The notes under the pieces were generated by a model, which was given only the letters and a program-made list of their open reading frames with translations, searched no databases and was not told the origin of the DNA. From the NCBI GenBank assembly GCA_036877525.1, contig JAZGTH010000008.1, positions 13,566,001 through 13,630,000 of the forward strand: 64,000 nt of DNA. The letters run 5' to 3'. The translations under genes were made by a program, and so were the position numbers. Positions 36,687 to 50,100 of the stretch are shown here, one piece after another. The DNA is from Chromobotia macracanthus. Lineage: Eukaryota > Chordata > Actinopteri > Cypriniformes > Botiidae. Position 1 is the stretch's first letter; each line of letters begins with the position of its first letter.

Positions 36687-37474
36687 GAAAAAGATGTGTA
36701 AACAAGCCGGACAAACATTTTCTTAAATCCAGAAAGGAAGGAAATCTCCAAATAAAAAGAGAATGTATGGTCTTCCTTTTTATCTCAACTATAAAGCGAC
36801 CAGTACCACACTACTAATTTCAAACCAAATTCTACAATACATGAGAGCATGTTACATTCTCTACACTTCATCCCAACTGAAGTAACACATTGTGTTGGTT
36901 TTTCCGCCTGAGGGACCCAACCAACATCTATATATAACATCCATAAACACATGAACAGAAACACACGGGCCATCTGTCTGACTACATACATGTCCACACG
37001 TGACTCACAAGACGTCAGATCTCTGCTGCTTTCAATGCGTTCGCCCACAGGACTGCTATTAAAAAAACACATTATGCTACAGGAAAACCAACCATTACAG
37101 TGTGGACACAGTACAGAAAAACAGTTTATCGGTCAACACAAGAATATGTGTGCTTTTGCTTTGTATAGTCATTGTACAGTGACTCTGTAAGTAGCTTTAC
37201 ATATGACATCAGTGCAGATTGTGTTGTCTGAGGTAAACTAATGTGATGCTGTGTGTATGTGCACCCACTTCTAACATCTGAAAGAACTGCAGTATTTCAC
37301 AGTGTCTAGTGTGAATCAACACTCAGCTGAACTGATCCCAGTACAGCGGATCTGTGAACAGACTGCAGCATTTCTGTGTGGATCAAAGTGAATGCAACAT
37401 TTCATGCTGCAACAGAGCCGACACCAGAAAGCTCTCACTCTCACTTCTTACACAGCAAGAATACCTGCGCGCGC

Positions 37475-37500
37475 ACGCACACACACGCACACACACACAC
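37475..37500. repeat. (CA)n / (CG) microsatellite
   Basis: GCGCGCACGCACACACAC-type alternating purine-pyrimidine tract. Confidence 0.85.
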
Positions 37501-40500
37501 AGAAAATAAACAGAGGTTCATGCAATTGGTGAGTTCAGTCACGCAGCAAGGCTGCGATTGGTTAGACACCAACTGCATAGCAGAGAGGCATCTTTACTCA
37601 GCAATAGTCATCTCTGCCTTGTGCCTCTCCCCTCTGAATACTCGTTCTGTTTCCATTCTTTTCTGAGTGTGTGTCGTTCATTCTCTTCCCCTCTATCTTC
37701 TGCATTCTCACTCTCCTCATGCAGCAGCTGTGTGTGTGATTGTCCACTGAGAGGACAGAGTGATGGAGTGTGAGCTCTTCCTCTCTGACTGATGCTGATA
37801 CAGGACAGCAGTTAGTCAGCAGCAGAGGTCCACTGGAAAGCTTGTGGCTAGAGGTTCATTATAAGAATGATGAATGCCTGTGACAAACACAAACAAACAT
37901 GGCTGTGATTGACATGACAAAAACTCTGACCAACTGCCTGCAGCATAACATCCAGATATCAGCCATCAAAAGCAGGTCATGTGCCCCAAAACCTTAGCAG
38001 ACAAAACAGGAAATAAACTTTTTACCTGTAATGCATGTGTATGTCAATATATATACTTCATATGCTTAACATCAACCATGTGAAAATTCAGCTTACACAA
38101 AACACACTGACGACTAGCAGAGTCGCATGTTTGTAACATTTGAAATAATTTTCAAACATCTATTTACATTTTTATTCACATTTTAACACTTTAGGAAACC
38201 ATGATTAACCCTCTAATGCCCTGGTAAAAACAACTGTCAACCTTTTGCACTTCGAACCTGTCAAAAAATAGCCAATCTCAACTGACCCCTCCTTCCTCAC
38301 TAATGACCTGATTTAATATTTTAAAATAATTGATTTGTGCCAATATATTAGAAAAGCTCAATTAGAAAAACTTTGAACATCCATCTGTGCTTACAAGACT
38401 CCACTAAATGCATTTTACTTCAGAATGTGGGAAACGTTAATGTGTTCCAGGAAAAAAATAATTGAAATGACCTTCATTGCCAGGCCGACAATGAAAAAAA
38501 TCTATTACATTTTTGTTGGTTGGAACATACAAGCGTGCTGAAATTTGGAGGACAGAAAACAGTCATTCTTCTGTTCACCACCTGGAATCGATTTAGTGTT
38601 TTATCAGAAACAGAGCATCCACTATTGAAAGGTCAATCTTAGAGGTCCACAATTTATAACTGATGCAGCACTGATTAGCAAAAAAAAAAAAACATAAGCT
38701 AAAAACAATGCCGGCCCCCAATGTAATCGAGAAGATGTTTGCCCCTCCGGATAAAAGAATGGGTAAAGTGGTGTGTAAACATTAATAAGGAAAGAAAGAT
38801 TCCATGTTTAATTCTTATATTCAGCTCTTTTGCATTATGTTTTTGGCAACTTGGCAACCTAAGAACAATATCATGTTAACTAATGCTAGTTAATGGCAAG
38901 CTTAGGTTAGTAACAAGACAAGTTTATCACTTCCTTTTTCAAATTAGATGTTAACTCCACAGTGATTCAGGCTGAGATGTGGCTCCAGGCAAATGAGGTT
39001 GGACATAATTAATGTGCAAGTTAGAATAGAAATAAACATCCCTATGTAGGTCAGTGAAAACTTTACAGACATTTACTAGATTTGCTGTATATTAAAGCAG
39101 ATCCACCCTGTTTATCAGCCTGTGCCATTGCTGTGCTGTTTTGAATGTAGCCAGTGAACAGGTGGAAGGAAGATCAGTATGTTGAACCCCTGGAGAGAAA
39201 GGTCTGTCACACGCTTATTCTCTCACAGACCTATTACTGGAACCCTGTCCCCAGTCCTGCACTGAATATATCAGTCTTAGCATTCAAAAGAAACTGTTAC
39301 ACCTACCAATAGCAAATTAATTGAAAAGGTTTGCTGGCTATTATTATTATTATTATTACTGAACCAGAAACAGTTTTTTTGAGTGGCCCAACATAGCAAC
39401 ACTAACCAATGGCGTGAGTTTGTGGCTGGGAGCTACAGAAACAATGAGTCAGGAGTATACAGAATTTTGCTTAATAAAGTGATCTCTATGGTCATCAAAT
39501 TGTGGCATGCAAGTGAAAGCTGGTGGAAATATGCAGATAAAAAAACAATAACTTGTCTTTTGATTTAAATGAAGAAATAAAAATATTGCTCTAACAAAGC
39601 ACTCTAACTGCATGCATTGTTTTTGCAATTGCTAAAAATGCTGCTGATCAACTAAGCAAACTTTAATGGCATTTGGAGCATGATGAGTGTTAATCTTCAC
39701 ACCCTGCGTAGTTCTGTACTTACAGATCCTTTGGAAGAAGACTGGGTGGTCCAAATGACAAAACACACACACAAACACACCTGCGATGCAGACAGGTGTG
39801 ATAAACACCGGAGGTTAAACAAATCTGCAAGAGCAAACCTTCACTCCGGTGGGAATCCCAAACATGACTAATGCACCAAGACAGCAGCCCTGCGCTGCAC
39901 CACAGGACGATTAGAGAGAACTGTTAAAGAGCTCTCTGTCTGTCTCTCAGAACATCTACACAAAAAGGTTTCTTACTGTTCTCTAGAACGTTTTGCAGCT
40001 ATTAAGCATGTCTTATGATATCTGTTAAATAATAAGTGCATGTAAGTACATTAGATCCAATAATATCTGGATGGCTATCATGTCATTCTTCTTTGACAGT
40101 ATTCTCACGATCACATGACCCACACAGACATCTAGACAAAAAGCCCTGAATACTTTATACAGCCTTTTTTTAAATTATTTTCTATGCTGTTTATTCTAGC
40201 AGAAGAAAGACACTGAACCAGGCAGATATTCTAAGGTATATGGCCATTCTAAGGCCACTTTAAAGGTATATGTTGATTTACTCTAAACATTACCATTGAT
40301 TCACTTCTGTACTGCATTACATGACAAATTACGGATATTACTATATTTGCAAAGGCGAATCAAAATTCCTTAACCCTGCAAACTTCAAAAACACAAAGCA
40401 CAAACCCTTTCAACCAAACATCTAATATAGCAGGGATCACACAATAAAACAGCCACAGGCATCATTTACCAAATAACCTGCTGCAAGAGATCAACTAGCA

Positions 40501-41203
40501 TCATGTTTTCTTAATGCTGTAGCTTCCATCATTAACTTACTGCACCAAACCCCAGCGACTCGCGCCCACCTCACACTCACCAGTTTTGGCCCTGAGCCCA
40601 CAGACAGAGCGACCCAATCCACACACACCCCAGCAGGAAAAGCCACTTCCTCTCCAACAGACGGTGCTCATGATGCCATGACACCTCACAGAAATAATAA
40701 CACTGCCATTAACATTTACTATTACACAAGCTGTAAAATAATTCATATCGCCAATGTAAGACTGCAGTGCATAAAGGCAGCGTTTCTGGGCAACAGATGG
40801 GCACTGCAGCAGGTGAGAGCAGAACCTCCATCATGTTTACTGTTCAACGCATTTCACAGACATTTGCCGTTTTGAAGGCAACATTTCTGAATCTTACGAT
40901 GCTAAGGTTATGCAAATTTGAGCACACAGCATGCATCAAACATCTGGCACAATGGGAGACAGCCAGGCAGAACAACGGCACTATACGGTATGCAGATATG
41001 CCTTCAGATGCAGTTAGCATATGTGCTGATGGAGACATGATCGGGAGATCTAAAGACACAAATCTCTTTTGTCTGCACAGCTTTTGATCCTTTGACACAC
41101 ACACACATGCAGAGACTCACGCTCAGGCGAATGACAGGAGCTGGTGGACGGGAAAGCAATGAGATAGGAGCACCAGAGCAGGTCTTGTTGCTTGACTACC
41201 CAC

Positions 41204-41330
41204 CTCTGTCCTCTGCTGACGCCTGACGCAGTGTTTCCTGCTCGGCTGGGCTGAAGAAGAGTCGGGTAGATGAAGCCAGACTGCCTCCGCCGAGCGTCAG
41301 GAAAGGTGGCGATCGAGAGAGAGAGACAGA
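41204..41330 (-). other. Candidate 5' non-coding exon / promoter region of kcnab2
   Basis: On the minus strand a segment locally richer in CpG (GACGC, CTCGGC, GTCGGG, CCGCCGAGCG) follows a CT-rich tract and ends in a plausible donor, GACAGAG|GTGGGTAG, at 41204/41203. It has no long open frame. Its placement upstream of kcnab2 exon 1 on the same strand suggests a 5' UTR exon, but nothing in the sequence proves the splice. Confidence 0.3.
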
Positions 41331-41411
41331 GAGAGGGAGGGGAGATGAGACGGGAATGGTGAGTGGGTTTATCCTTCACACTACCCTGTCAATGTGTGTG
41401 CCTGTATGCCT

Positions 41412-41413
41412 GA

Positions 41414-41462
<49 letters not shown>
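41412..41462. repeat. (GT)n(GA)n compound microsatellite
   Basis: About 6 GT units run directly into about 19 GA units. Confidence 0.9.
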
Positions 41463-41465
<3 letters not shown>

Positions 41466-44400
41466 GTGGATGAGAGAGAGTCTCCTGAGACAATGCTGGT
41501 GAATAGAGACTGAGAAACACACAGTAGATGCATTAAACACAAGGTACCTCCCCCTTCCATCACAGTACCACACCGCTCTGCACAGTCAGCGCTACAGCAA
41601 CCATAAGGAGGAACAACGGGTGCAAGACAAGAGGGAACAGCATGAGACAGCTATGAGCAAGACGACGCACGAAATCTTTTAAAGACTCTTTTTAGGAACC
41701 CACAGTAAAGATGTGATTGGACGCTGTGACAGGTAAATGTCACTGACCCACACTGTGTGACCATCATGTTGGACTTATGCAGGATATTTGCTGAGTCAAT
41801 GGACACATCACAGGTGTCTGGTGAACTACAGACGGCCTGTGTTGTCTCGCAGGATGCAAGAAACAATATCTGCAATACGATCAACTTCTGTAATAATAAG
41901 TTTCCAAGTGAAACTTAATATTTACTGAAAACATTAGTGATGGGGGAGAAAAACTGACTCACAAATGCACTACTTTACTTTCCACAAAAATTCAAAAATT
42001 ACAATTTAGGAATAATCCAGGTTATTTAAAAATAAACATGGGAGAACTTAAGGGCCAAGGGACATACGACCAGGACATTTATTAATAAAGTAAATTGGGT
42101 CTATTTAGATTTACATGTCCAGTGGTCTAATACCTTTGAACCAAATGTAACTAGTTGCCTCCATTGTAGTCTGGCCTTGAACTGCAGAGCAGCACACACA
42201 CACACACACTTTATTTTAATGTTTAAAAACTGCTCTTTGCTCAACACATCTCCTGTGCTTCACTCCAGCATTACTACTGGCTGTCTAACATAGAGCCCTC
42301 AGAAAGCTTAATTTTAACTGCAGTATTGATCTTCATCTCACTTTACACACATATTATAGTAGCACATGTCTTAGTTTAAGTCCTTTTGGGGTTTAAGAAC
42401 GGTTTAAGAGCTTTTGGGGACTGCAGCAATTCTAGTGTTGTATAGTTCAGGGTCTTGGCTCACATCCAGCCACACTACAGCATGTGAAGCTGGGAAGGTC
42501 TGTTTGCCACCCTTCTATTCATGTCCTTACAGCAGGGAGTCCATAATGAAAACACCCTTAACATTCAACCCATCTCCTGCAATGTCCAAAAGCGATGCGC
42601 TTACTGTCAGTGTGAATAAAATGCAGAACAGTGTGCATGAATAAATGTGTTCCTGAGAACCACACCGGTCTATTAAACATTCAAAAGTTAACATATTTAT
42701 AATGTATAAGGCCGATGAGCAATATGGAAAACAGGCTTGGCGTGCTTTCTGTAATGCAGTGTCTAAAACACAAAACTCAGCTGCATTATGCAGCAATGCA
42801 TTTTAATATAGAAAAGCAAGTCTGTACTGCAAACTTCAACACGTTGCTCCCCACATAGACAGGAGCACTTGCTAAATACTGGTGCTGTGCTTACTATGCT
42901 GTTGCTCATACTTAACACCGGAGAAAACACAGACCTCTATTTGAAGAAATTAAACAACTCACCCAGTACATGTTGTGCTACAAACCTGAGTAATACGGCT
43001 TGAAAACAGCACATTTGTGTCATTCTCTTTAAAACTGAGATCTATGTATATTCACATCTCACAGCACTGCTGCAGTTTCTCGGACTGAAATCAAAGAAGC
43101 AGGAGTGAGTGACTTCACTGTCATACCACTGTAGATCGTTGTAATTCCAAGACATTTAACATATTATTCTTTCCCTAAGCATTGACCTTGAAGGCATAAA
43201 GGCAAACACTAGGAAAACTCCCGAAAGCCAGCATGTTCATCAGCACAATGTTCAAAACCTGAGTTTCTGAGTTATTGAGAAAGTAAAAGTTCGGAATTGT
43301 AATTTAGGTGTGTCATTGGTTTCTGAACTAATTACATAATCACAAAGGTGGAAAGGAAATAGCTTTAATAATGAAGAGAGCTGCTCCATTTGACAGATTT
43401 CTTATTAACCCCTGCAACTGAAAATGTCACAGAGACTAAATATGAGATATCACATCAATCTCTCCATGATTTTCAGACTCTTGGAATGAACTGCTGCGGC
43501 AGAAAACTCCAAGGACAATAAGAGCATCTCAAGGACGAATGAGACAGCATCAAGGTCTTCTAGACTACATCTCTATGAATGTCCTCTAAAAGGACAAAAG
43601 TCATTTACATTTATTTAATGTTTCTAATTTGTTTGCTTTTCTCAGTTTCTGAACAGAGTGTATCTAAGAGGGCTTACAAACGTTCAACATACACTCAAAC
43701 TATTAAGCATGTAACATAAACCTGTACTAAAACCTGCAGTTCACAATCCATTCATTCTCGTAAGTGCTGGCCCAGTTTTAACCAACTGATAATGTTAAAA
43801 GGGAAGATCCAATCAGGAAGTCACTGAAGAGTCTCATAATTGCATCATTTAAGCAATGACTCAGTCTGGCTTCTACTGCCCTTCCTTGGAGTCTAGCTGG
43901 CAGCTCTTCACTGTACAGCTACTCAACCAAGAAAATGTGCCACACATATTATGTTAATATTCTAGAAATGTCTTCCAGAGGAGTAATGAGCAACCTTTGA
44001 CTGAAGCATCATTGTTAGAGTCAGTTTAAAATACAGCTTTTATTTCAATACTGAAGTGAACTTATTTCTCAACTGTTCAGCTCCTAACGTCTTCTAATTT
44101 TGTTTTCTTTAAGCAAGTCAGCTATAAGGCAGATATTACATATCGCAAAACCAATGTGGTACCAGCAGCGCTCTTTATGTTAAACAAACATCAGTGTACA
44201 TCAAGAATGTTACGCTTTTGTCTGGATGACTCCTGGCAGTAACTAATCCCAAACGCAGCTTGTTTTAAGATGAGTAACACAGCGGCTTCTATTTTTACAC
44301 TACTATGCAGCGCTGCAGCAGAACAGAGCAGAGGCCAGCAGAAAAAAAGAGAAAATCATGATGCGCTTGCATGCAGCCTCTTCACTGCAGCTTCCTGTTC

Positions 44401-45126
44401 TTGCAGTCAGAGTTGAGCATCACACATTCACTCGTGGCTGGAGGGACTGTCTAATACCACCGTGCAGCCCTGCTGAACTGTGAAAGCTGTGGAGGCCAGC
44501 ACGAAATATTTCTTGACAAAGCAAGTGCATTTCTCTACAGGGCACAGGAAGTCTGCCAAACAGTTAACACAGACTGCAACTCATACATATTTAACTCCTG
44601 TGCATTAAACAATGAATGAAAACGTTTACCTTACAACTCGGGACGTTCAAAAGTTACATTACGAATAACTGCAAGCAGTTATTTGTAATGTAATACAAAT
44701 AACTTTAAGGCAGTTTAGCAAAACAAATTAACAAAACTTTTTATATTCTCCTCAGACAGGATTAGTTTGTGCGAAACATGTATAAAACCTATTATTAAAA
44801 TGTATTTTTTAAGCAAGAAAAATATACTATGATAACCAGTTTCTGCAGTTCCTTTATTAATTATTTCTACAATGACTGTGGTATTGGTAAACTACATTTA
44901 TCCAAAAAGTCCATAAACTTCAAAAGAATTCTGTAAGCAGATTTAATATTAATTGAATATGGTTTTACTGTAGTAAACAATGTGTTTAGGCAGAAACTGG
45001 TAAGTGATGCCTCTGTTAGTGGTGTGAGCATCTTTGTAAGGGCGTCATGTCTTTACTAAGTGTAAGCAGGTGACAACTGTTGAGCAGATGAATGTTGTTT
45101 TAATGTTTGTAGATGGTGACCAGCCA
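41463..45126. other. Non-coding DNA, no gene recognised
   Basis: AT-rich sequence without supported exons on either strand. It contains one near-perfect hairpin (44654-44693). Open frames here are under 90 codons and match no family I know. Confidence 0.5.
44654..44693. repeat. Near-perfect 19-bp inverted repeat with 2-nt loop
   Basis: TTACATTACGAATAACTGC, loop AA, then GCAGTTATTTGTAATGTAA. The two 19-base arms pair except for one mismatch (G-T). Confidence 0.85.
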
Positions 45127-45228
45127 GTCAATCAAACACTGACTGACAGCTGTCAATCAAACACTGACTGACAGCTGAAATGAAAACCTGAGTAAAACAA
45201 CAGAAATGAAAACCTGAGTAAAACAACA
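45127..45228. repeat. Two adjacent tandem duplications (25 bp x2, 26 bp x2)
   Basis: A 25-bp unit beginning GTCAATCAAACACTGAC is doubled at 45127-45176. It is followed directly by a 26-bp unit beginning GAAATGAAAACCTGAG, doubled at 45177-45228. Both copies are exact. Confidence 0.95.
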
Positions 45229-45384
45229 GAAATGAGTGAGCTGATCATGTTTCTAAATCCAGATGTCAGTAACAGTGACTCTTAGAGTGAGTTAGAGTGA
45301 CTCTAACAGTGACGTCAGAACCACTTCAGTCGTGATTGTTTTCTGCTGTACGGAGTTGAGCAGTGAAGTTTTCTTACCAGCAGG

Positions 45385-46692
45385 GAAGAGTCTGATGAAG
45401 AGTCTCTGTCTGATGAAGAGTCTGATGAAGAGTCTGATGAAGAGTCTGATGAAGAGTCTGATGAAGAGTCTGATGAAGTCTGATGAAGAGTCTGATGATG
45501 TGTCTGATGATGAAGTCTGATGAAGTCTGATGATGAGTCTGATGATGAGTCTGATGATGAGTCTGATGATGAGTCTGATGATGAGTCTGATGATGATGAG
45601 TCTCTGTCTGATGATGAGTCTGATGATGAGTCTGATGATGAGTCTGATGATGAGTCTGATGATGAGTCTGATGAAGAGTCTGATGAAGAGTCTCTGTCTG
45701 ATGAAGAGTCTCTGTCTGATGAAGAGTCTGATGATGTGTCTGATGAAGAGTCTGATGAAGAGTCTGATGAAGTCTGATGAAGAGTCTGATGATGTGTCTG
45801 ATGATGAGTCTCTGTCTAATGAAGAGTCTGATGATGTGTCTGATGAAGTCTGATGAAGAGTCTGATGATGTGTCTGATGAAGAGTCTCTGTCTGATGAAG
45901 AGTCTGATGATGTGTCTGATGAAGAGTCTGATGAAGTCTGATGAAGAGTCTGATGATGTGTCTGATGATGAGTCTCTGTCTAATGAAGAGTCTGATGATG
46001 TGTCTGATGAAGAGTCTGATGATGTGTCTGATGAAGAGTCTGATGAAGAGTCTGATGAAGAGTCTGATGAAGAGTCTGATGAAGAGTCTGATGAAGAGTC
46101 TCTGTCTGATGAAGAGTCTGATGATGTGTCTGATGATGAGTCTCTGTCTGATGAAGAGTCTGATGATGAGTCTGATGATGAGTCTCTGTCTGATGAGTCT
46201 GATGATGAGTCTCTGTCTGATGAGTCTGATGATGAGTCTCTGTCTGATGAGTCTGATGATGAGTCTCTGTCTGATGATGTGTCTGATGATGTGTCTGATG
46301 ATGAGTCTGATGATGTGTCTGATGATGAGTCTGATGATGAGTCTGATGATGAGTCTGATGATGAGTCTGATGATGAGTCTGATGATGAGTCTGATGATGA
46401 GTCTGATGATGAGTCTCTGTCTGATGAAGAGTCTGATGATGTGTCTGATGAAGAGTCTCTGTCTGATGAAGAGTCTGATGATGTGTCTGATGAAGAGTCT
46501 CTGTCTGATGAAGAGTCTGATGATGTGTCTGATGAAGAGTCTCTGTCTGATGAAGAGTCTGATGATGTGTCTGATGAAGAGTCTCTGTCTGATGAAGAGT
46601 CTGATGAAGAGTCTGATGAAGAGTCTGATGAAGAGTCTCTGTCTGATGAAGAGTCTGATGATGTGTCTGATGAAGAGTCTGAGTCTGATCGT
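45385..46692. repeat. 12-bp minisatellite (GATGAWGAGTCT), about 1.3 kb
   Basis: Units are GATGAAGAGTCT, GATGATGAGTCT and GATGATGTGTCT, interspersed with CTGTCT insertions that build higher-order units of 42 bp (about 46440-46600) and 27 bp (about 46180-46265). Because the unit is a multiple of 3 and lacks stops, several frames stay open. The plus strand reads Ser-Asp-Glu-Glu / Ser-Asp-Asp-Glu, and the minus strand reads RLFIRQ or HQTLHQT. A frame at 45853-46701 is 282 codons and one on the minus strand is 477. I treat these as artefacts of the repeat: no splice sites, no non-repetitive domain and no promoter support. Confidence 0.9.
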
Positions 46693-46802
46693 GATGTTTA
46701 ATGTCCGCCCGCGTCTCACGCTCACGCTGTGCTGCTTTCAAACAATACAGACAATTATCTGCTCACGACACATCCGACTCGTTTAGAGTGTGTTTAGTGC
46801 CC

Positions 46803-46808
46803 TTTATT
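46803..46808 (-). terminator. park7: park7 poly(A) signal AATAAA
   Basis: A canonical AATAAA on the minus strand, about 136 nt after the park7 stop, so cleavage is expected near 46780-46790. The 3' UTR would then be about 160 nt and end roughly 90-100 bp before the 12-bp minisatellite. Confidence 0.75.
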
Positions 46809-46943
46809 GCGTTATTCTGGTACACAGTCTGACACCACAGAAATGATGATACTTGAATCAAGAGAAACGACACCCTGCAAGACTTTAAGTTCTACATGTT
46901 TAACATGTAAATGCACATTTAATCAGAGCAGATCTTCAGATGA

Positions 46944-47104
46944 TTACTCCTGCAGGATCAGAGGAGCTCTGACCTGAGCAGCCACCTCTGCTCCCATCAG
47001 CTCCTCCACTATAGTCAAGGCAAACTCAAAGCTCGTGCCCGGGCCTCTGCTGGTGATCACGTGACCATCCTTCTGCACACGAGCCTCGGAATACTTATAA
47101 TGAT
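46944..47104 (-). CDS. park7: park7 last coding exon and stop
   Basis: A 161-nt segment starting (D)HYKYSEARVQKDGHVITSRG and ending VAAQVRAPLILQE, then TAA at 46946-46944. The acceptor is CCTGCAG. Confidence 0.96.
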
Positions 47105-50100
47105 CTGCAGGATTACAGTGAAATGTTCATATTACTGAAAATGTAAGAACGGCGTAAAACCACAGATTGTCTTTATTGTTTTACTGCTGCAAAAATATCC
47201 CATAGACTTTCATTGCAAGTGTACTTCACTCTCAACACATGTTGTGCTCTTTTCCTTCTGTCCAGCAGCCTCTGTAGGAGGTCTGATAATGTATCAGCTT
47301 ACATTGATGCTGTTGAAGCATGCACACTTGTAGCACTAATATCAATGACCTGCCGAACATGATCAGACATACAGAGACATTACCTCCAGCCATCATTTTG
47401 TCCTTGGCACCTGGGTGGGTGGTAACTGTGCTGCCATATGCAATACCATGAGCCAAAAGTGCTGTTGGGCCTGAAACAGGTCAGAAAATGAGTTACACTT
47501 TCTGTTCAGAGCAGAAAATGGTGAAGAATAATCAGTCTGGTAATCTTATTATTAGTTATGCTTGTTATTGGGGGTTCCAGCATGTCTTGAAACCAGAATA
47601 TCAGAGACTCTGGGATGGGCACTTTTGATTTGAGGAACTAACTAACCACACACAACACTATGGTAACAACATAGCAACACAACAAACATCCACAACACTT
47701 CAGTAACCACCCACAAAACATCCTAGAATTACGGCAGCAGGTTTTTCATGGGCAAGTACCACTTATATATTCTTCAGTATATGTAAAAAATTGTATAAGA
47801 TTAAAACTATTGTTTTTCTTATTATTAAGCTCAAGCTGCATCATTCAGTGTTTATTATTACCAGAATCAAGTGAAGCAGTGTGACCTCTAAACATCATAT
47901 CACTATCAACAAAACCATCAATATATTCTCATCTAAAATTAAGCGTGTATACAATTTCCATCTAAATCTGCAATCTGTATTTGAAGAAGCAACGGAAGAG
48001 GGTATATATAGACGCAGGTCTAAAATACCAGTTATCTGCACTATTATTGGCAGAGTTCGACCTGTGCACTGAGCTCATCTGAACATTAATGAAAACAGAG
48101 CTCTTAACTATTGATTGTGAATCCTGGCAGTCACCCAGTGAGATCTAGTGATTACACTTTCTCTGGCAGGACGTTTGCTGACCAATCACACTTCTACTGT
48201 TACAGTCTGTGCTTGTGAGAAGCTCAGCACACAAAAGGAAATGAAAGACAGGCTTAATGGACCTTCCTGATCACAGTTATCAGATCACTAGTACATGTAA
48301 CACTTGAATACTGAAGTATGCTTGTTGCCATGAAGATGTGAATTGATATTGTAATATGGTAACATGGCAAAACACCCTGTATACGACCCTCAAATAGAGT
48401 TATCAATGTTTCAAATTTACTCAAGTATTTTTTTTATTTAGCAGAAAGACTGACATTTTTAAAGCATGTTAAATTCTTCATATTAGTTTATTTTGAGCAC
48501 ACTAGCATACAGATCTCAAAGCTTGTAACTGACAAGGACTTAAAGCCCAAAAATCTGGATCTTTTGTGGGGAGTTTAAATACAAAAACCCAAAATCTGAC
48601 AATGTTTTTATAGTATAAACACCACGAACATATGCAATGTACTAATGTATCCTGGACAGTGTAGCACATACTGAACATACGGCTACAGCAGTTAAAGAAG
48701 CCATTTCCTGTTCCTCAGAGTTTCCTATGGGGACATCTGGCATTTTCTGGGCCGCTCTCCTCTGCGGCACTCTGTCCTCATTCATGTCCTTCACAAGCCC
48801 TTGAACACTAACACTGATACCTCACATCTCAATACACTTCTAATGAAGATGGACGTGTTTAATGTTGCCAGTTATTACTCCTCATTATTCCATATTAGAG
48901 TTTTAGTTTTACTGATCGGCAGTTATAATTATAATTATTGAAGTGTGAGAAGACATGGAGCCCATATCATGAATAAATCTTAAGATTATCCAGACGGTTC
49001 AGATGTACAACAACTATACTAAGATATCCTGTATTATCAAAAGCCCTCTGGGAAATTCTTCTCTTCTCTTCTTGGCATTTGCCTAATGGAGCAGCACTGA
49101 AACAGTGTAATAAGTGATATATATCTAGCAGAAGATAATGTGTTTGCAGAGGTCATGATATGAAGATTACCTGCACAGATGGCAGCGATCAGACCCTTCC
49201 TGTCCTCCTGATCCTTCAACACTTCTTTCACTGTGGAAGACTACAACACACACGCACACACACAAGGCATGTATGTATTACTGAAATCACTGAAACGCTG
49301 GCACGACACCTCTGAAATGTACATAATTATGCAATGTTTGTATTTCACAACGCATCTACATTTGTAACCTCATCAGATGACTCAAATATGTTTTCTGTGT
49401 AGTCATCTCAAAACAACACAACATAATGTTACACTAGATGTATATGGTGAGAAATCTCTCCTGTTGAATGCGTTTAACTAGAGAATATATGTGAGAAAGG
49501 CACTCGTACCTCAGAAAGGTTCTGCGCTCCAAGTAAACCTCCAGGCAGAAGCACGACATCATACGGACCCTGTCAGACAAATGACATACAAGAAACGCTT
49601 TCATTACCATTACCAAAAATATTCTCAAAGCTTTGCTGTGTTTAATGGCAATTAGTTTGAATTCAGGCTTTATTTATTTACTGCACAATAATACTTTTGA
49701 GAGGACTGTTAGTGGCATGTTATGATTCGTCCAGAAGATGGAGACATTACTCATGTGCATCCATATTCAGGATAGTCTTCAGCGAGTTCACAAATACATT
49801 GTGATCAGACTGAATTCAGTGAAACAGCTCTGAACTACACATGACAGAAATCTCTGAATTACAGAAGTGTGTTCAGTAGACATGGCTTTACGGGCATCCT
49901 CAGACCTGTTTGCGAGCGTCCTCGAGGCTGGAATCAGGACAGATCCTGACATCACGACTGCACTGCACAGGTTCTGTACCTGACAAACCCGCCACAGTCA
50001 CAGCAATCTGACAGAGAGAAGAACAGACAGTGAGAAACTTCTTCATATGACGAACTATCTTCATATGAGACTCATCACGCCACATTACAGACAACACATG

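Larger units (their letters stand above)
27767..41203 (-). other. Non-coding DNA upstream of kcnab2 exon 1 (probably a long 5' UTR intron)
   Basis: No coding exon with recognisable family similarity on either strand. It contains small repeats (35581, 37475), a TTAA-flanked MITE (36463) and otherwise AT-rich unique sequence. The longest open frames, about 100-170 codons near 34.9-35.4 kb, show repetitive Ser/Leu-type composition and no splice logic. Confidence 0.5.

Noticed and set aside
40582..40681. Cys-rich minus-strand segment starting MSTVCWRGSG with a perfect GTGAGT donor
   Set aside because: It ends in phase 1, which cannot join the phase-2 kcnab2 core, and no partner exon was found. 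It could only be part of a 5' UTR.
44654..44693. microRNA precursor
   Set aside because: Stem of 19 bp with a 2-nt loop is too small for Drosha/Dicer processing.
45292..46725. 477-codon minus-strand frame (RLFIRQ repeats)
   Set aside because: Made by the stop-free 12-bp minisatellite; no promoter, splice sites or non-repeat domain.
45853..46786. About 280-codon plus-strand frames (Ser-Asp-Glu or MKSLMM repeats)
   Set aside because: Same minisatellite; two frames open at once shows it is a composition effect. Kept only as a finding.
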